Shown: one piece after another, positions 6,706 to 15,562 of the stretch
Layout: each line of letters starts with the position of its first letter
Numbering within the stretch: position 1 is the stretch's first letter
Notes under the pieces: generated by a model
What the model saw: the letters and a program-made list of their open reading frames with translations, nothing else
Told to the model about the DNA's origin: nothing
Database searches by the model: none
Position numbers and translations under genes: made by a program
NCBI GenBank assembly: GCA_963697355.1
Contig: CAVONV010000023.1
Coordinates: forward strand, 372,001-436,000
DNA from: CAVONV01 sp963697355
GTDB taxonomy: Bacteria; Acidobacteriota; Vicinamibacteria; Marinacidobacterales; DATDRI01
DNA: 64,000 bases
Direction of reading: 5' to 3'

Positions 6706-8358
6706 CTACCTTCTCCCCCACCAGACGGAGACCCCCATCAATAGAATCACACCGGGAATGATCAGCAAGGAGAGGTACCCCGCGTTGTTTTGTTGCTGCT
6801 GGGTCATGACGACTCTTCTGTCCTCCGCTTCCCTCGGTCTGACGGAGATGAGATCTTCATCTTGGGCGACCCAGTTCACCATATTGAGGAAGAGGTCCCG
6901 GTTGCCGATGGGGGAGCCCACCAGACTGTTGGTCACAAAATCGGAGTCGCCCACTATGACGGCTCGACCCTCCGGTGGAGGTGGCTGCTCTTCGTCTTCC
7001 TGGCCTGGGTCGGGCACGTCGCCCCCGGCGGTGGAGTCCTCGGTTTCTCCTTCTTCCGATTCAGGCTGCGGGTCAGACTCTTCCGGTTCGATGGTTACGG
7101 CAACGGCCAGAGAGAGTGGTCCGGTCAGCTCGCCTTCGTCGGGTTTGACGCCCGTGGCGAGGTCATCGAGGTTTTCTTCGGCCCAGCTATTTTCGCTGCT
7201 GCTCAAGATCTCGGTAACGGCGATGCCTTCAGGTGTCGACTCGGCGGGCGTCACGGTGCGAACGATGGGATAGACGCTGGCGGAATCCATCCTTTCGGTA
7301 ATGGCGTGAACGCCGTAGCTGGTGACCAGAGGGACTTCGGGGCCGTAGCCGAAGAGCTGTCCCACCCCTGAGACGTCGATAACCACGTTGTTGCCCAATA
7401 TCGCACCGAGCTCACTCATGAAACTCTCGAGATTGGGTTTTTCTCCTTGGCTCTGAGGATCGAGGAGAAAGACCATTTTGCCGGCGGACTTCGTGAAGCT
7501 TCGAAGAGCGTCGATTTCGGCGGGAAGATAGTCGCGCCGCGGCCCCGCAACGATGATGGCCGTCGCGTCTTCGGGAAGCTTGATCCGGCCCTCCGTCATG
7601 GTTTCAAGAGGATGGTACTTCGCGACTTCGTAGTTGGACTCTTCGAGCTTGGCTTTGATGAGAGAGGCTCCCTCGGGACCGGACTCCTCGATGTCTCTTT
7701 CTCCATGGCCTTCCACGAAGTAGATCTTCTTTTTGCCCTCTTTGAGAACTTTGATGATGGCGTTGGTGATGTCCTGCTCGGTTGCGTTCGAGACTCGCTC
7801 CTGTCGGTCCCCGCCATCAATGACGATGGTGCCGAAGGGGATGTTGGACTCAGTGGCGGTTCTGTATTGAGCGGCGCGCGCCGGTCGCGCTTCCTGATCG
7901 ATCACTTCGATGCTCACGCGCCCGCTGTAATAGCGATACTGCTCGAGAAGCTCACGGGCCGGGAGAGCGCGGTCGGAGCGATCCAGGATGACCATATCGA
8001 GGTCACGATCCAAGTTGCTGAGGATCTTTACGGTTTGGTCCGACAGTGTGAACTGCTTTGCCGCCGTCAAGTCCCAACGTTTGTTGTGTCGGTTGGCGAG
8101 GTAGTTGATGGCTACGAGGATGCCGAACACCAAAGCGATCAGCAAGGCCAGGTTGGCACCGTAGCGAGCCTGGCGGCGGCTCAAAACGGACATGACTTCG
8201 CGCCATCGGGTCGCCAGATAGAAAACCGTCAGAAGCAATCCAAAGACGAGAAACGAGGCCCACAACCGGTCACTATCCGGTTGGAAGAGACGAAGCAAAA
8301 TACCTGCTACGAGTGCGCCTAGGCCAATAGGGCCGAGATAGGGAATGATGCGATTCAT
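6706..8358 (-). CDS. GldG-like ABC-associated membrane protein
   Basis: About 550 residues. Three N-terminal hydrophobic helices (IIPYLGPIGLGALVAGILL, LWASFLVFGLLLTVFYLA, LALLIALVFGILVAINYLA) lead to a large extracytoplasmic domain with the signatures of ABC-associated GldG/IFT52-like proteins (QFTLSDQTVKILSNL, the VSIEVIDQEARP segment, KIYFVEGHGERDI, DATAIIVAGPRRDYLP). Near the C terminus there is an acidic Glu/Pro-rich insert (EPEESDPQPESEEGE), then a final helix (LSLLIIPGVILLMGVSVWW). The ATG 8358 start has GGAGGGG 6 bases upstream, and an in-frame extension of 37 codons upstream has no family resemblance. It probably forms a membrane complex with the adjacent ATPase and permease. Confidence 0.88.
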   Translation of the reverse strand: MNRIIPYLGPIGLGALVAGILLRLFQPDSDRLWASFLVFGLLLTVFYLATRWREVMSVLSRRQARYGANLALLIALVFGILVAINYLANRHNKRWDLTAAKQFTLSDQTVKILSNLDRDLDMVILDRSDRALPARELLEQYRYYSGRVSIEVIDQEARPARAAQYRTATESNIPFGTIVIDGGDRQERVSNATEQDITNAIIKVLKEGKKKIYFVEGHGERDIEESGPEGASLIKAKLEESNYEVAKYHPLETMTEGRIKLPEDATAIIVAGPRRDYLPAEIDALRSFTKSAGKMVFLLDPQSQGEKPNLESFMSELGAILGNNVVIDVSGVGQLFGYGPEVPLVTSYGVHAITERMDSASVYPIVRTVTPAESTPEGIAVTEILSSSENSWAEENLDDLATGVKPDEGELTGPLSLAVAVTIEPEESDPQPESEEGETEDSTAGGDVPDPGQEDEEQPPPPEGRAVIVGDSDFVTNSLVGSPIGNRDLFLNMVNWVAQDEDLISVRPREAEDRRVVMTQQQQNNAGYLSLLIIPGVILLMGVSVWWGRR

Positions 8359-8359
8359 T

Positions 8360-9125
8360 TCAACCCCTCCACCTATGTGTCTCCACCGATTGCTTCGAGA
8401 GAAACAGACCGAAGCCGATGAAGGAGAGGTAGTAGATGACATCCTTGGTGTCGATGACCCCTTTGGCAAACTCTTCGATGTGTTTGGTCACCGATAGATA
8501 AGAAGCAAAAGCGCCCCAGGATCCGGCCCAATCTTGCATGTACTCGACGAGCCACAGGAACAGGAAGACGCCGAAAGAGAGGAAACCCGCTATGATTTGA
8601 TTTCGGGTGAGTGTGCTGAAGAAGACGCCGAAGCTGACGAAGGTCCCGCCCAAAAGGAGCATGCCTAGATAACCGGCCAGGATAGGCTGTCCACTCGGGG
8701 TCGCCGTAGATGAAGAGCATGCCCATATGGATCAAGGTCAACCCCAGCATGGCCGCATACAGTGTCCAGGCAGCCAGAAATTTGCCGAGCACGATTTGAA
8801 GGTCCGTCACCGGAGAGGTCAGCAAGAGCTCGATGGTGCCAGATCGCTTTTCTTCGGCGAAGCTCCTCATGGTGATGAGGGGGAGCATGAAGAGAACGAC
8901 TACACTGGTGCTGTGAAAGAGCCACCGGATGAGATCTTGGTTGACGTTCAGGGTTCTGGCTCCACCGTACTGGCTCATCTGGAGGCCGAACTGCATGAAG
9001 CGATAGAGGTAGTCGTGGAAGAAATAGCCGTAGATGAAGATGAAGAACGCGAGAACCACGTAGGCGATGGGCGAGTTGAAATAAGCGTTGAGCTCTCTAC
9101 GATATATAGCCCAGATATTGCGCAT
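8360..9125 (-). CDS. ABC-2 type permease of the Gld-like system, with a frameshift
   Basis: The N-terminal part (from ATG 9125, MRNIWAIYRRELNAYFNSP) is a typical ABC-2 permease reaching GDPEWTA, then continues out of frame. The remainder (ILAGYLGMLLLGGTFVSFG to the end KQSVETHRWRG) is in another frame and overlaps. The break lies at about 8683-8690. Joined, the protein would have about 255 residues with six membrane helices, normal for the family, and contains the RSFAEEKRSGTIELLLTSP signature. Both sides are well conserved, so either the frameshift is recent or it is a sequence error. The gene sits between the ATPase and GldG genes of the same operon, whose function would depend on it. Confidence 0.8.
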
Positions 9126-9187
9126 CAATCATTACTCCTTGCGCGGTGTTGGTTGATTTCCTTCGAGTGACCTATCGAGATGTCGGC

Positions 9188-10201
9188 TCATTGTTGCTCG
9201 TCTGAGTCGGTTTCTGTATCCGTCTGACCGTTGAACTGCCTGTGTTGTTCGAGGTCGCCGTCGGGCTCCTCGGATGTCGTGAGTTGAAGGTAGATGTCTT
9301 CGAGACTCATGCCGACATGCTTGAGCTCCAAGAGACCGAAGCCGCTTTCGACGACGACTCGCGCCAACTCTCGGCGAACGTCTTGACCTTGTGTCGTCTC
9401 GATTTGAAAGGTGTGGATGCCGTTGTCGACGACAGGCTGGATATCGACACGTGCCACCCCCGAAACGGCGCTCACTTTCTGATAGACGGCTTCTTCCGGC
9501 CCGTCCACCGTCATGCTCAGGACCTTCGATCCCTGCAGTCGTGACACGAGCGCTTCGGGAGTGTCTTCCGCGACGACACGACCCTTGTTGATGATCACCA
9601 CGCGCTCGCAGGTCATGGAGACCTCGGGAAGAATATGGGTGGAAAGGATGATGGTGTGTTGGCCGGCCAGGCCCTTGATGAGGTCTCGAGTTTCGATGAT
9701 TTGCTTCGGGTCCAAACCGGCTGTTGGCTCATCCAGGATGAGGACCTCCGGGTCATGGATGAGAGCTTGAGCCAGGCCGACTCGTTGCCGGTAGCCTTTG
9801 GAGAGCTTTCCGATGAGCTGCTCCCTGACGTCCGATATGGCACAGGTCGCGACAACGTTCTCCAAGCGGTCTTTTATCCGAGGCCCGACGAGTCCCTTGA
9901 TGCGGGCGACGAAATTCAAGTAATCGATCACGGTCATCTCGGGATAGAGCGGCGGTGTTTCCGGCAGATAGCCGATGCGACGCTTGACGTCGAGCGGTTC
10001 CTCGAAGATGTCATGTCCCGCCACGGAGGCCGTGCCTTCCGTGGGTGGCAGGAAACAGGTTAGGATCCGCATCGTGGTCGTCTTTCCGGCGCCGTTGGGT
10101 CCCAGAAAGCCGAGGATCTCCCCTTTTCGAACCTCGAAGCTCACGTTATCGACGGCTTTCACCCGACCGAAATTCTTCGAAACGCCTTTGACGGATATCA
10201 A
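9188..10201 (-). CDS. ABC transporter ATPase, first gene of the Gld-like operon
   Basis: A 337-residue ATPase with Walker A GPNGAGKTTT, signature LSKGYRQRVGLAQAL, Walker B VLILDEPTAGLDP and the switch histidine in STHILPE. The LSKGYRQR signature is typical of GldA/NatA-type drug and motility ABC proteins. After residue 220 there is a C-terminal extension of about 100 residues with a DUF4162-like domain, ending in an acidic, Gln-rich tail. The start is TTG 10201, preceded by GAGGAGG eight bases upstream. The operon order is ATPase, permease, GldG-like, DUF4340. In Bacteroidetes GldA/F/G act in gliding, while in other phyla the substrate is unknown. Confidence 0.92.
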   Translation of the reverse strand: MISVKGVSKNFGRVKAVDNVSFEVRKGEILGFLGPNGAGKTTTMRILTCFLPPTEGTASVAGHDIFEEPLDVKRRIGYLPETPPLYPEMTVIDYLNFVARIKGLVGPRIKDRLENVVATCAISDVREQLIGKLSKGYRQRVGLAQALIHDPEVLILDEPTAGLDPKQIIETRDLIKGLAGQHTIILSTHILPEVSMTCERVVIINKGRVVAEDTPEALVSRLQGSKVLSMTVDGPEEAVYQKVSAVSGVARVDIQPVVDNGIHTFQIETTQGQDVRRELARVVVESGFGLLELKHVGMSLEDIYLQLTTSEEPDGDLEQHRQFNGQTDTETDSDEQQ

Positions 10202-10487
10202 GGCCGACGCCTCCTCTCTCTCGCTTGTTGTCCCGGCCAGAGCCGGGAAAGTGAAGACCTGAAGCGGTGTTCCGCCTGTACAGGTCGCTCGATTCGCATG
10301 GTAGTATAGCCTCTCTCGCGCCGCTTAGACGCTGTTCCGGTGCAAGCTCACGTCTCAGGGAAGGAAGGATCCTCTCCCTGCAGGCAAGAAGGGAGAGCCC
10401 TTAGGCACCCCCCCGAAGGGAAAGATATGATAAAGATACCGCGTGGTGGTGTCAATAGGATGGAGCGTTTCTTGGGAGACTCGAATC

Positions 10488-11102
10488 ATGGGAACCAACG
10501 GTTTGACGGGATTTAGAACGAAAGGGCGAAGTCATCGACGCGGCAATGCCCGCTCGTGGCTCGCCATCTTGAGCCTTCTTGGCATCGCTGCCTGTAGCGC
10601 GGCGGACAAAAAGGCCGTCGAAATGCTCGAAATCGAAGAAGTCGAAGCTTACTGGTCCGTATGGGGGAAAAAGGAAGACAAGAATTACATCAATCCGGTG
10701 GTACGCTTCAAGATTCGCAATGGTGGGGACATTGCCATCGACTATGTTCAAACCACGGCGGTTTTTCGTCGAGAGAGCAATCCCGACGAATCCTGGGGGA
10801 ACGCATTCGAGTACGCCTTAGCGGGCGATCCCATTCCGCCCGGCGAGTTGTCTCGCCAGATTACCTTGAAGTGCGACTCCACGTTCTTCTCTAAAGACTC
10901 TCCGCGCCAGATGTTGGAGAACGAGCAGTGGCAGCAAGTCTTTGTAGAGGTTTTCTTGAGGGTCGGGTCTTCCCATTGGAAGTCTGTCACTAAAATGGAG
11001 ATCCCGCGACACATCGGTGCGGCTGGGCTCGAGAAGTTCTTGGAGCCCGAAGAGCCCGAAGCGTCAACCGAAAAAGAGCCACAAAGCCAAGAAGGGCAGT
11101 AA
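10488..11102 (+). CDS. Putative lipoprotein of unknown function
   Basis: A 204-residue protein from ATG 10488 (GGGAGA eight bases upstream). The N terminus is a basic stretch, then a hydrophobic segment (SWLAILSLLGIAAC) ending in a lipobox IAAC, so it is probably a lipoprotein. The mature part has the pattern of a small beta-sandwich: VRFKIRNGGDIAIDYVQTTA is the kind of strand seen in FxLYD/DUF-type domains that describe paired conserved aromatic and polar positions. The end is acidic and Glu/Ser-rich (EPEEPEASTEKEPQSQEGQ), likely disordered. No family is recognised with confidence. It is divergent from the ABC operon and convergent with cca. Confidence 0.65.
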   Translation: MGTNGLTGFRTKGRSHRRGNARSWLAILSLLGIAACSAADKKAVEMLEIEEVEAYWSVWGKKEDKNYINPVVRFKIRNGGDIAIDYVQTTAVFRRESNPDESWGNAFEYALAGDPIPPGELSRQITLKCDSTFFSKDSPRQMLENEQWQQVFVEVFLRVGSSHWKSVTKMEIPRHIGAAGLEKFLEPEEPEASTEKEPQSQEGQ

Positions 11103-11108
11103 GACAAA

Positions 11109-11248
11109 GAACTCAAGAAATCAAGAAATCGAGAATTCAAGAATGGTTTTGTGGGCCGGTATCGCCGGCCAATTAATCCGGAATTAGTCGGAATGTGGAT
11201 GAAATTCCTGATTTCGTGATTTCTTGAGTACTTGAGTTCTTGAATTCT
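11109..11248. repeat. Dispersed GAACTCAAGAA-type repeat, copy 2, arranged as a large inverted pair
   Basis: The left arm 11109-11144 contains GAACTCAAGAAATCAAGAAA and GAATTCAAGAAT. The right arm 11203-11248 contains the complement words (GATTTCTTGAGTACTTGAG, TTCTTGAATTCT). They flank a 58-base core with a compact GC hairpin GGCCGG-TATCG-CCGGCC at 11154-11170. The element fills the gap between two convergent genes and could serve as a two-way terminator or RNA-end stabiliser. Confidence 0.65.
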
Positions 11249-11252
11249 CTAC

Positions 11253-12578
11253 CTACTCGTCTGGCCTGTAGTGCTCCAGCACCCAGCGGACGGCGCTCTC
11301 CTTGGTCGTGAGCTCTCCCTCGAGCCGCATTTCCTCCACTTCATGGAGGATGCGACCCATGTCGGGACCGGCTTGGAAACCGAGATCCAGCAAGTCCTTG
11401 CCTCTCACGAGCGGCGCAGGTGGCAGTGGTTCTCGCTCGAGCTGCTCCATCTGTTCCTTGACGAACTCCCAGTTCGAAAGGTCACCACTGCCGGCAAGAC
11501 AATCGAGTCGGTGGAGTTCGTGTTGCTCGGCGAAGTTGCCGCTCAATATGAAACGTCGAAGCGTCGATGGACGCATCTTCTTGACATCCAGGAATCGCAA
11601 GTGATTGGCTACCGCATCCACGACGAGGTCCCTTGTTCTCCGGTCGAACCGGAGTCGATTCAAAATATCTCGGCTCATATCGGCCCCAACTTTGGCGTGG
11701 TTGGGGAACATCACGGGGCCGTCCGGTTGGCAGGTGGGAGGCTTGCCCACGTCGTGGAGCAAAGAGGCAAATGCCAAACTGACCGTGGGCTTCGACAACA
11801 GGGAGAGAATCTTCGCCGTGTGCGCGAAAACGTCTCCTTCGGGATGATGACGTTCTCCCTGTTTCACACCTCTCATCCGAGCGACTTCCGGAAGGATAGG
11901 CTCGAGAAGGCCGTATTCATCGAGCAAGTTGAGCCCTCGTTCCGGTCTGGGGCCGGTGAAGATCTTAGTGAGCTCCACGCGGATCCTTTCCGCACTGACG
12001 ACCGTGATCTCGCCGGCCATGTCACGAAGTGCCCGCCCCGTTGCGTCTTCGATTTGAAAGTCGAGGTTCGCTGCAAAACGAATGGCGCGGAGAAGTCGCA
12101 GTTTGTCCTCGCTGAAGCGTTGGTGAGGCTCGCCGATCGAGCGTACCCATTGGTTACGGATGTCTTTCTCACCATCGACCCAGTCTAGAACTTCTTTCTG
12201 GATCGGGTCGAAGAGGAGGCCGTTCAGGGTGAAATCACGTCTGGCGACGTCAGCTCGTGCGTCGGCTGATCCCACCCAACTGGGTCGTCGGCCGTCCTCG
12301 TAAGGTCCCTCCGTGCGGAACGTAGCGACCTCAAAAGGCTCTTTGTCGATGACGACGATAACGACGCCGAACTCCTTGCCCAACGGGACCGTGTGCTCAA
12401 AAAGCGACGTGACGACATCTTGGGGAGCGCTCGTTGCGATATCGATGTCAACGGGCTCCCGGCCCATCAGCTTGTCCCGAACGGCGCCGCCGACGAAGTA
12501 CGCGGTATGACCCGCGTCGGCCAGACGAACAACAATGCCCGTTGCTCTGTCTTCTGTGGTTCGAACCGATGAGTCCAT
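11253..12578 (-). CDS. cca: CCA tRNA nucleotidyltransferase (class II) with HD domain
   Basis: A 441-residue enzyme that adds or repairs the 3' CCA end of tRNAs. Class II nucleotidyltransferase motifs are in order: GGAVRD (residues 30-35), the catalytic VDIDIA (DxD), RRDFTLNGLLFDP, and the ERIRVELTKIF helix of the tRNA-body domain. From about residue 250 an HD phosphohydrolase domain follows (HTAKILSLL, LLHDVGKP), as in bifunctional cca genes of proteobacteria and others. Length is normal. It starts at ATG 12578. It is convergent with the lipoprotein gene, separated by the repeat at 11109-11248, and shows no decay. Regulation is not evident. Confidence 0.93.
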   Translation of the reverse strand: MDSSVRTTEDRATGIVVRLADAGHTAYFVGGAVRDKLMGREPVDIDIATSAPQDVVTSLFEHTVPLGKEFGVVIVVIDKEPFEVATFRTEGPYEDGRRPSWVGSADARADVARRDFTLNGLLFDPIQKEVLDWVDGEKDIRNQWVRSIGEPHQRFSEDKLRLLRAIRFAANLDFQIEDATGRALRDMAGEITVVSAERIRVELTKIFTGPRPERGLNLLDEYGLLEPILPEVARMRGVKQGERHHPEGDVFAHTAKILSLLSKPTVSLAFASLLHDVGKPPTCQPDGPVMFPNHAKVGADMSRDILNRLRFDRRTRDLVVDAVANHLRFLDVKKMRPSTLRRFILSGNFAEQHELHRLDCLAGSGDLSNWEFVKEQMEQLEREPLPPAPLVRGKDLLDLGFQAGPDMGRILHEVEEMRLEGELTTKESAVRWVLEHYRPDE

Positions 12579-12619
12579 TTTCGATTCAGGGACCCTTAGT
12601 ACCCAGATTCACAATTACG

Positions 12620-12724
12620 GTCACGAAACGAACCGAGAACGTCGATCCATCCCTTCTGGCTGCGTCTTGATATCATTCACTCCTCGTCCTTGCCAGCCGG
12701 GCCGCGACGTTCTCGGTTCGTGAC
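12620..12724. repeat. 20-bp inverted repeat in the cca-XRE intergenic region
   Basis: The right arm 12705-12724 reads CGACGTTCTCGGTTCGTGAC. The left arm 12620-12644 is its complement with a five-base insertion (ACGAA duplicated). They enclose 60 bases. The 437-base gap 12579-13015 contains no other convincing gene. The arms could be a regulator operator pair, a remnant of a small mobile element, or part of a structured RNA. Confidence 0.55.
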
Positions 12725-12852
12725 CTCTATAAGGAACCAGGGCACTAAGCGCTGGTCCCATCTTTTCATATCCGGATGAGCCTTGGCCAGGGCATCTGAG
12801 GAAGGAGCAAAGGTCCTTTGGGCCCGTGCCCTCAACGCCCCGTCCGCTCCGG

Positions 12853-12882
12853 TTGTCGGCAGTCGCAGGACTGTGCTAAAGT
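12853..12882 (+). promoter_or_regulatory. Candidate housekeeping promoter of the XRE regulator gene
   Basis: TTGTCG at 12853-12858 and TAAAGT at 12877-12882 are separated by 18 bases, in the right direction for the regulator gene at 13016. Transcription would begin near 12890, giving a leader of about 125 bases. The match is moderate and is not experimentally supported. Confidence 0.4.
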
Positions 12883-13015
12883 GAGGTTTCCCGGCCATGG
12901 ATCAGGGATTTTTGGTGATATGTAGCAGGGAATCCCCTAGCCAAGCCTAGTGAAGTTCCTGTGTCACCTAGTTCACTCCACTTGGGATGAGACGAGCAAC
13001 AGGGAGGCGGTAAAA

Positions 13016-13375
13016 GTGAAAGTAGGCGAGCAGATCCGCGAAGTCCGAAAGAGCAAGAGGATACCCCAGAAGGTGCTGGCCAAGATGGTCGGAATCTCAC
13101 CAGGAGCTCTAACGAATTTTGAAAAGGGGCGGCGCAGAATCTCACTGGATTGGCTCCAGAAGATCTCCGAGGCCTTGGACACCCCCATGGCCTACTTCCT
13201 TCCCGACGACAAAGAGAAGGGAAAGACCGTTCCCGGCGATCCCCGCGAAAGGCGACTCTTGAATGCCTGGAGGCTTCTGGACAAGAACGAAATGCTCAGA
13301 GGTGATTTTCTCCAACTCATGGAGCATTTGGGAAAGTCAGTAAACGGGAAGAAGACTCGTCGTCGTGCTTCCTGA
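13016..13375 (+). CDS. XRE-family helix-turn-helix regulator
   Basis: A 119-residue DNA-binding protein from GTG 13016, with GGGAGG 9 bases upstream. Residues 4-58 are an XRE/Cro helix-turn-helix (QIREVRKSKRIPQKVLAKMV followed by GISPGALTNFEKGRRRISLDW and LQKISEALD). The remainder is a basic C-terminal region without a known ligand domain. An earlier in-frame GTG/ATG would add 22 residues that do not look like protein. It could control its own gene or the neighbouring inverted repeat at 12620-12724. It is convergent with the PilZ gene. The target is unknown. Confidence 0.8.
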   Translation: MKVGEQIREVRKSKRIPQKVLAKMVGISPGALTNFEKGRRRISLDWLQKISEALDTPMAYFLPDDKEKGKTVPGDPRERRLLNAWRLLDKNEMLRGDFLQLMEHLGKSVNGKKTRRRAS

Positions 13376-13417
13376 GCGCCGACGCCTGCGCACTCCCGAG
13401 GGGCCTCTAAGTCACCT

Positions 13418-13798
13418 TCATTGAGTCGATTCCTCTATTTGAGCGGCGAGTTGAGCAAATTTGTCCAAGAATCTCTGCAGCTTTTCGCCTGCTCGTGGGG
13501 TGAGGTCTGTAAAGGTTAGGCCGAGGCCTTCGGGCGACTCCTCGGGTGCAGGCTGATGCCTATCACTACGCCAAGCCACCTTGGCTTCGACGCTAACATC
13601 TCCTAGGTCCCACGGTAAATCGATCCTGAGGTGCAAGATCTCCTCGATGGGAAGATGCTCACTCGTGGCGAGAAAAGCCCCGCCTTGGCTGAGATTCAAA
13701 AGATAACCTTCTTTCGAGCTTCCCCCGTATTGGTAGTAGGCGCGGATGATTAGGGGGCTGATTCTTTGGTGTTTCCTCGAAGGGACTTCGCATCTCAT
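13418..13798 (-). CDS. PilZ-domain protein (probable c-di-GMP receptor)
   Basis: A 126-residue protein starting at ATG 13798, two bases after the stop of the PATAN/receiver gene, so it belongs to the same operon. It carries the PilZ consensus: RKHQR near the N terminus (RxxxR c-di-GMP-binding element), then NLSQGGAFL (D/NxSxxG), and the barrel strands LHLRIDLPWDLGDVSVEAKV and GLGLTFTDL. The C-terminal helix EKLQRFLDKFAQLAAQIEE is typical for the family. It likely binds cyclic di-GMP and acts on pili, motility or exopolysaccharide, together with the response regulator upstream. The longer frame upstream overlaps the regulator gene and is not used. Confidence 0.85.
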   Translation of the reverse strand: MRCEVPSRKHQRISPLIIRAYYQYGGSSKEGYLLNLSQGGAFLATSEHLPIEEILHLRIDLPWDLGDVSVEAKVAWRSDRHQPAPEESPEGLGLTFTDLTPRAGEKLQRFLDKFAQLAAQIEESTQ

Positions 13799-13800
13799 AG

Positions 13801-15363
13801 CTATTCCTGCTTTGCTTTCATCGGTTCTGACGACAATTTCGATTGGAACAATGAGAGCTTTCTGTGGAGCGTGAGGTTTTCGAGCGCCATGCCTGCTTGG
13901 GTCAGGAAGAGCTCGAGGCCTCTCAGTTTGCCCAGAGGCTTTCCTGTGGCGTTGTTGTCGGCGTAGAGAATCGCAAGAACTTCCCGATTGTTGAGAATCG
14001 GTATCAGGATGCATTCACTAGACTTGGCTCGCCCGATGCTCGCGAGCAAAGTCGCCTGGAGAGCGTCTAAGTTCGATGATCGCCGAGCACTCCGGCTTTG
14101 AACGACTTCGCTCAGCAGATCCACTTGATGGACGTTGACAACGAGTTTTTGTGGCAGCTCGGAGGTCTCTTTCGTGTTTTTCGACAGGCCGAAGCCTGCC
14201 ACACCACGGGCGGTGTCGCCCTTCAACAGAAAGAGAATGCCGCGCTCCGTGTATTTGGAGGCAACCAAGAGTACCATCCTCGAGATTTCCCCGGGCTGAG
14301 TCGTTTTCAATAGTCTCTCGGTCATATCGGTGAGGAAGTCGAGGAGTCGATCGTTCTTACCGTCACTCTCAGACGTCGGCGTCTGGATCTCTTCTCTCGA
14401 ATCGGCTCCAGCGATCTCACCAAGACGGTCTCCGACCACGGCGGCAAAGGAGCGCAAATCGGCCTCATACTGCGTCGGATCGAGCTTGGACAGAGCGGAC
14501 TTGAAGACCGCCTTTTGGATGCCTAGTTTCATAGCTCTCGATCGGACCTTGGGAGTTAGCTTTTCAGTCATCAAAAGGACGGGCACCCGGAAGCCGTCGC
14601 GCCTGAGGGTCCTAACCAGCTCGAATCCACCGAAGAAGCTTCGGCCCGTAGTGGTTGGCATGCGAAGGTCGGTCACCAAGACGACCTCCCGGCCGGATTC
14701 GACGAGTGAACGGACAGCGGAAACACCCTCGGCCGGTCCTCCTGCTGTCACCACCTCGTACCCCTGAGACCTGAGCTCGGTGGAGATGATTTGGGTCACC
14801 ATCTCTTCGTCGTCCACGACGACGACAGAGGCGGATGGGGTGAATTTGTGCATTGATTCAGCTGTAGATTCGTGGACCGATGGAGGTTCCACAGGTGGAA
14901 TGCTGCGGGGCAAATCTCTCTCGAAAGCCGACTCGACAATCTCGGACGTCTCATGGCGCTCGTCATCCATCTCCTTCGCTAGGTTCAAGAGTAGTCCCTG
15001 GGTGTTCACCCCTTCTTCAAGAGCTATGGAGGCAACGTCGAGACCGTTGATCTCTTTAGGAGGCTCGGGAGTGAGCCCGAATCGGAACACACCTTCCCGA
15101 AGTCCGACGAGCTCTCTCAATGCGATTTGGGTCTGCTCCACGAGGATGGCCTGATCTTCCTCCGCGCTCTTCGTGACTCTGTGGCTGCGAAGAAGATCGA
15201 TAGTCGACGGAGAATAGGCGCAGTAAACCAATCCGTCTTTGAAGACGACACCGCCTCGGCCGAAGCTCCCTTCCAGTTGCAGAACACCTGTTTTCTTCGA
15301 GAAAGCAACGACCTGGAGTATTTCCAATAACGCGAGGTCTTTGAGATTGCCCTTGAGAGCCAT
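13801..15363 (-). CDS. PATAN (DUF4388) - receiver - GAF regulatory protein
   Basis: A 520-residue signalling protein. Residues 1-110 form a PATAN/DUF4388 domain (LKGNLKDLALLEILQVVAFS, GVLQLEGSFGRGGVVFKDG). A response-regulator receiver domain spans about 175-300, with VVVVDDEEM and the phospho-acceptor Asp in VLVTDLRMPTTTG. A GAF-like domain fills about 340-500 (YTERGILFLLKGDTARGVAGFG, ECILIPILNNREVLAILYAD). PATAN proteins regulate gliding and twitching in cyanobacteria and myxobacteria. The coupled PilZ gene links this protein to c-di-GMP-dependent surface behaviour. No histidine kinase is in the window, so the input is unknown. Confidence 0.85.
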   Translation of the reverse strand: MALKGNLKDLALLEILQVVAFSKKTGVLQLEGSFGRGGVVFKDGLVYCAYSPSTIDLLRSHRVTKSAEEDQAILVEQTQIALRELVGLREGVFRFGLTPEPPKEINGLDVASIALEEGVNTQGLLLNLAKEMDDERHETSEIVESAFERDLPRSIPPVEPPSVHESTAESMHKFTPSASVVVVDDEEMVTQIISTELRSQGYEVVTAGGPAEGVSAVRSLVESGREVVLVTDLRMPTTTGRSFFGGFELVRTLRRDGFRVPVLLMTEKLTPKVRSRAMKLGIQKAVFKSALSKLDPTQYEADLRSFAAVVGDRLGEIAGADSREEIQTPTSESDGKNDRLLDFLTDMTERLLKTTQPGEISRMVLLVASKYTERGILFLLKGDTARGVAGFGLSKNTKETSELPQKLVVNVHQVDLLSEVVQSRSARRSSNLDALQATLLASIGRAKSSECILIPILNNREVLAILYADNNATGKPLGKLRGLELFLTQAGMALENLTLHRKLSLFQSKLSSEPMKAKQE

Positions 15364-15562
15364 GTGCGTCTACGGAAGTAAGGTCACTATGCCGCCGCGC
15401 GAATGTTCGGGCCCAAGACAGCCTTTGACCCCAAGCGCGGGCGTCAAACTCCGCTCAATGAAAAGGCACTTAACCCAGAGCGGGAGCTCACATTTTAGAG
15501 ATATCACCTCATTAAACAATGGAATACGTGGGTTGGCAAGTAGCAGAAACAGCAGGAAGTCG

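Noticed and set aside
7447..8322. 291-residue plus-strand frame inside the GldG gene
   Set aside because: It mirrors the minus-strand GldG coding frame and lacks its own start signals or domains.
10330..10430. Glycine-riboswitch-like words (GGGAGAGCCC ... CCGAAGGG) before the lipoprotein gene
   Set aside because: The words appear but not in the right order or spacing, there is no second aptamer or conserved core, and the downstream gene is not related to glycine.
12677..12898. 73-residue minus-strand frame between cca and the XRE gene
   Set aside because: Composition is irregular, the right inverted-repeat arm lies inside it, and no family resemblance is visible.
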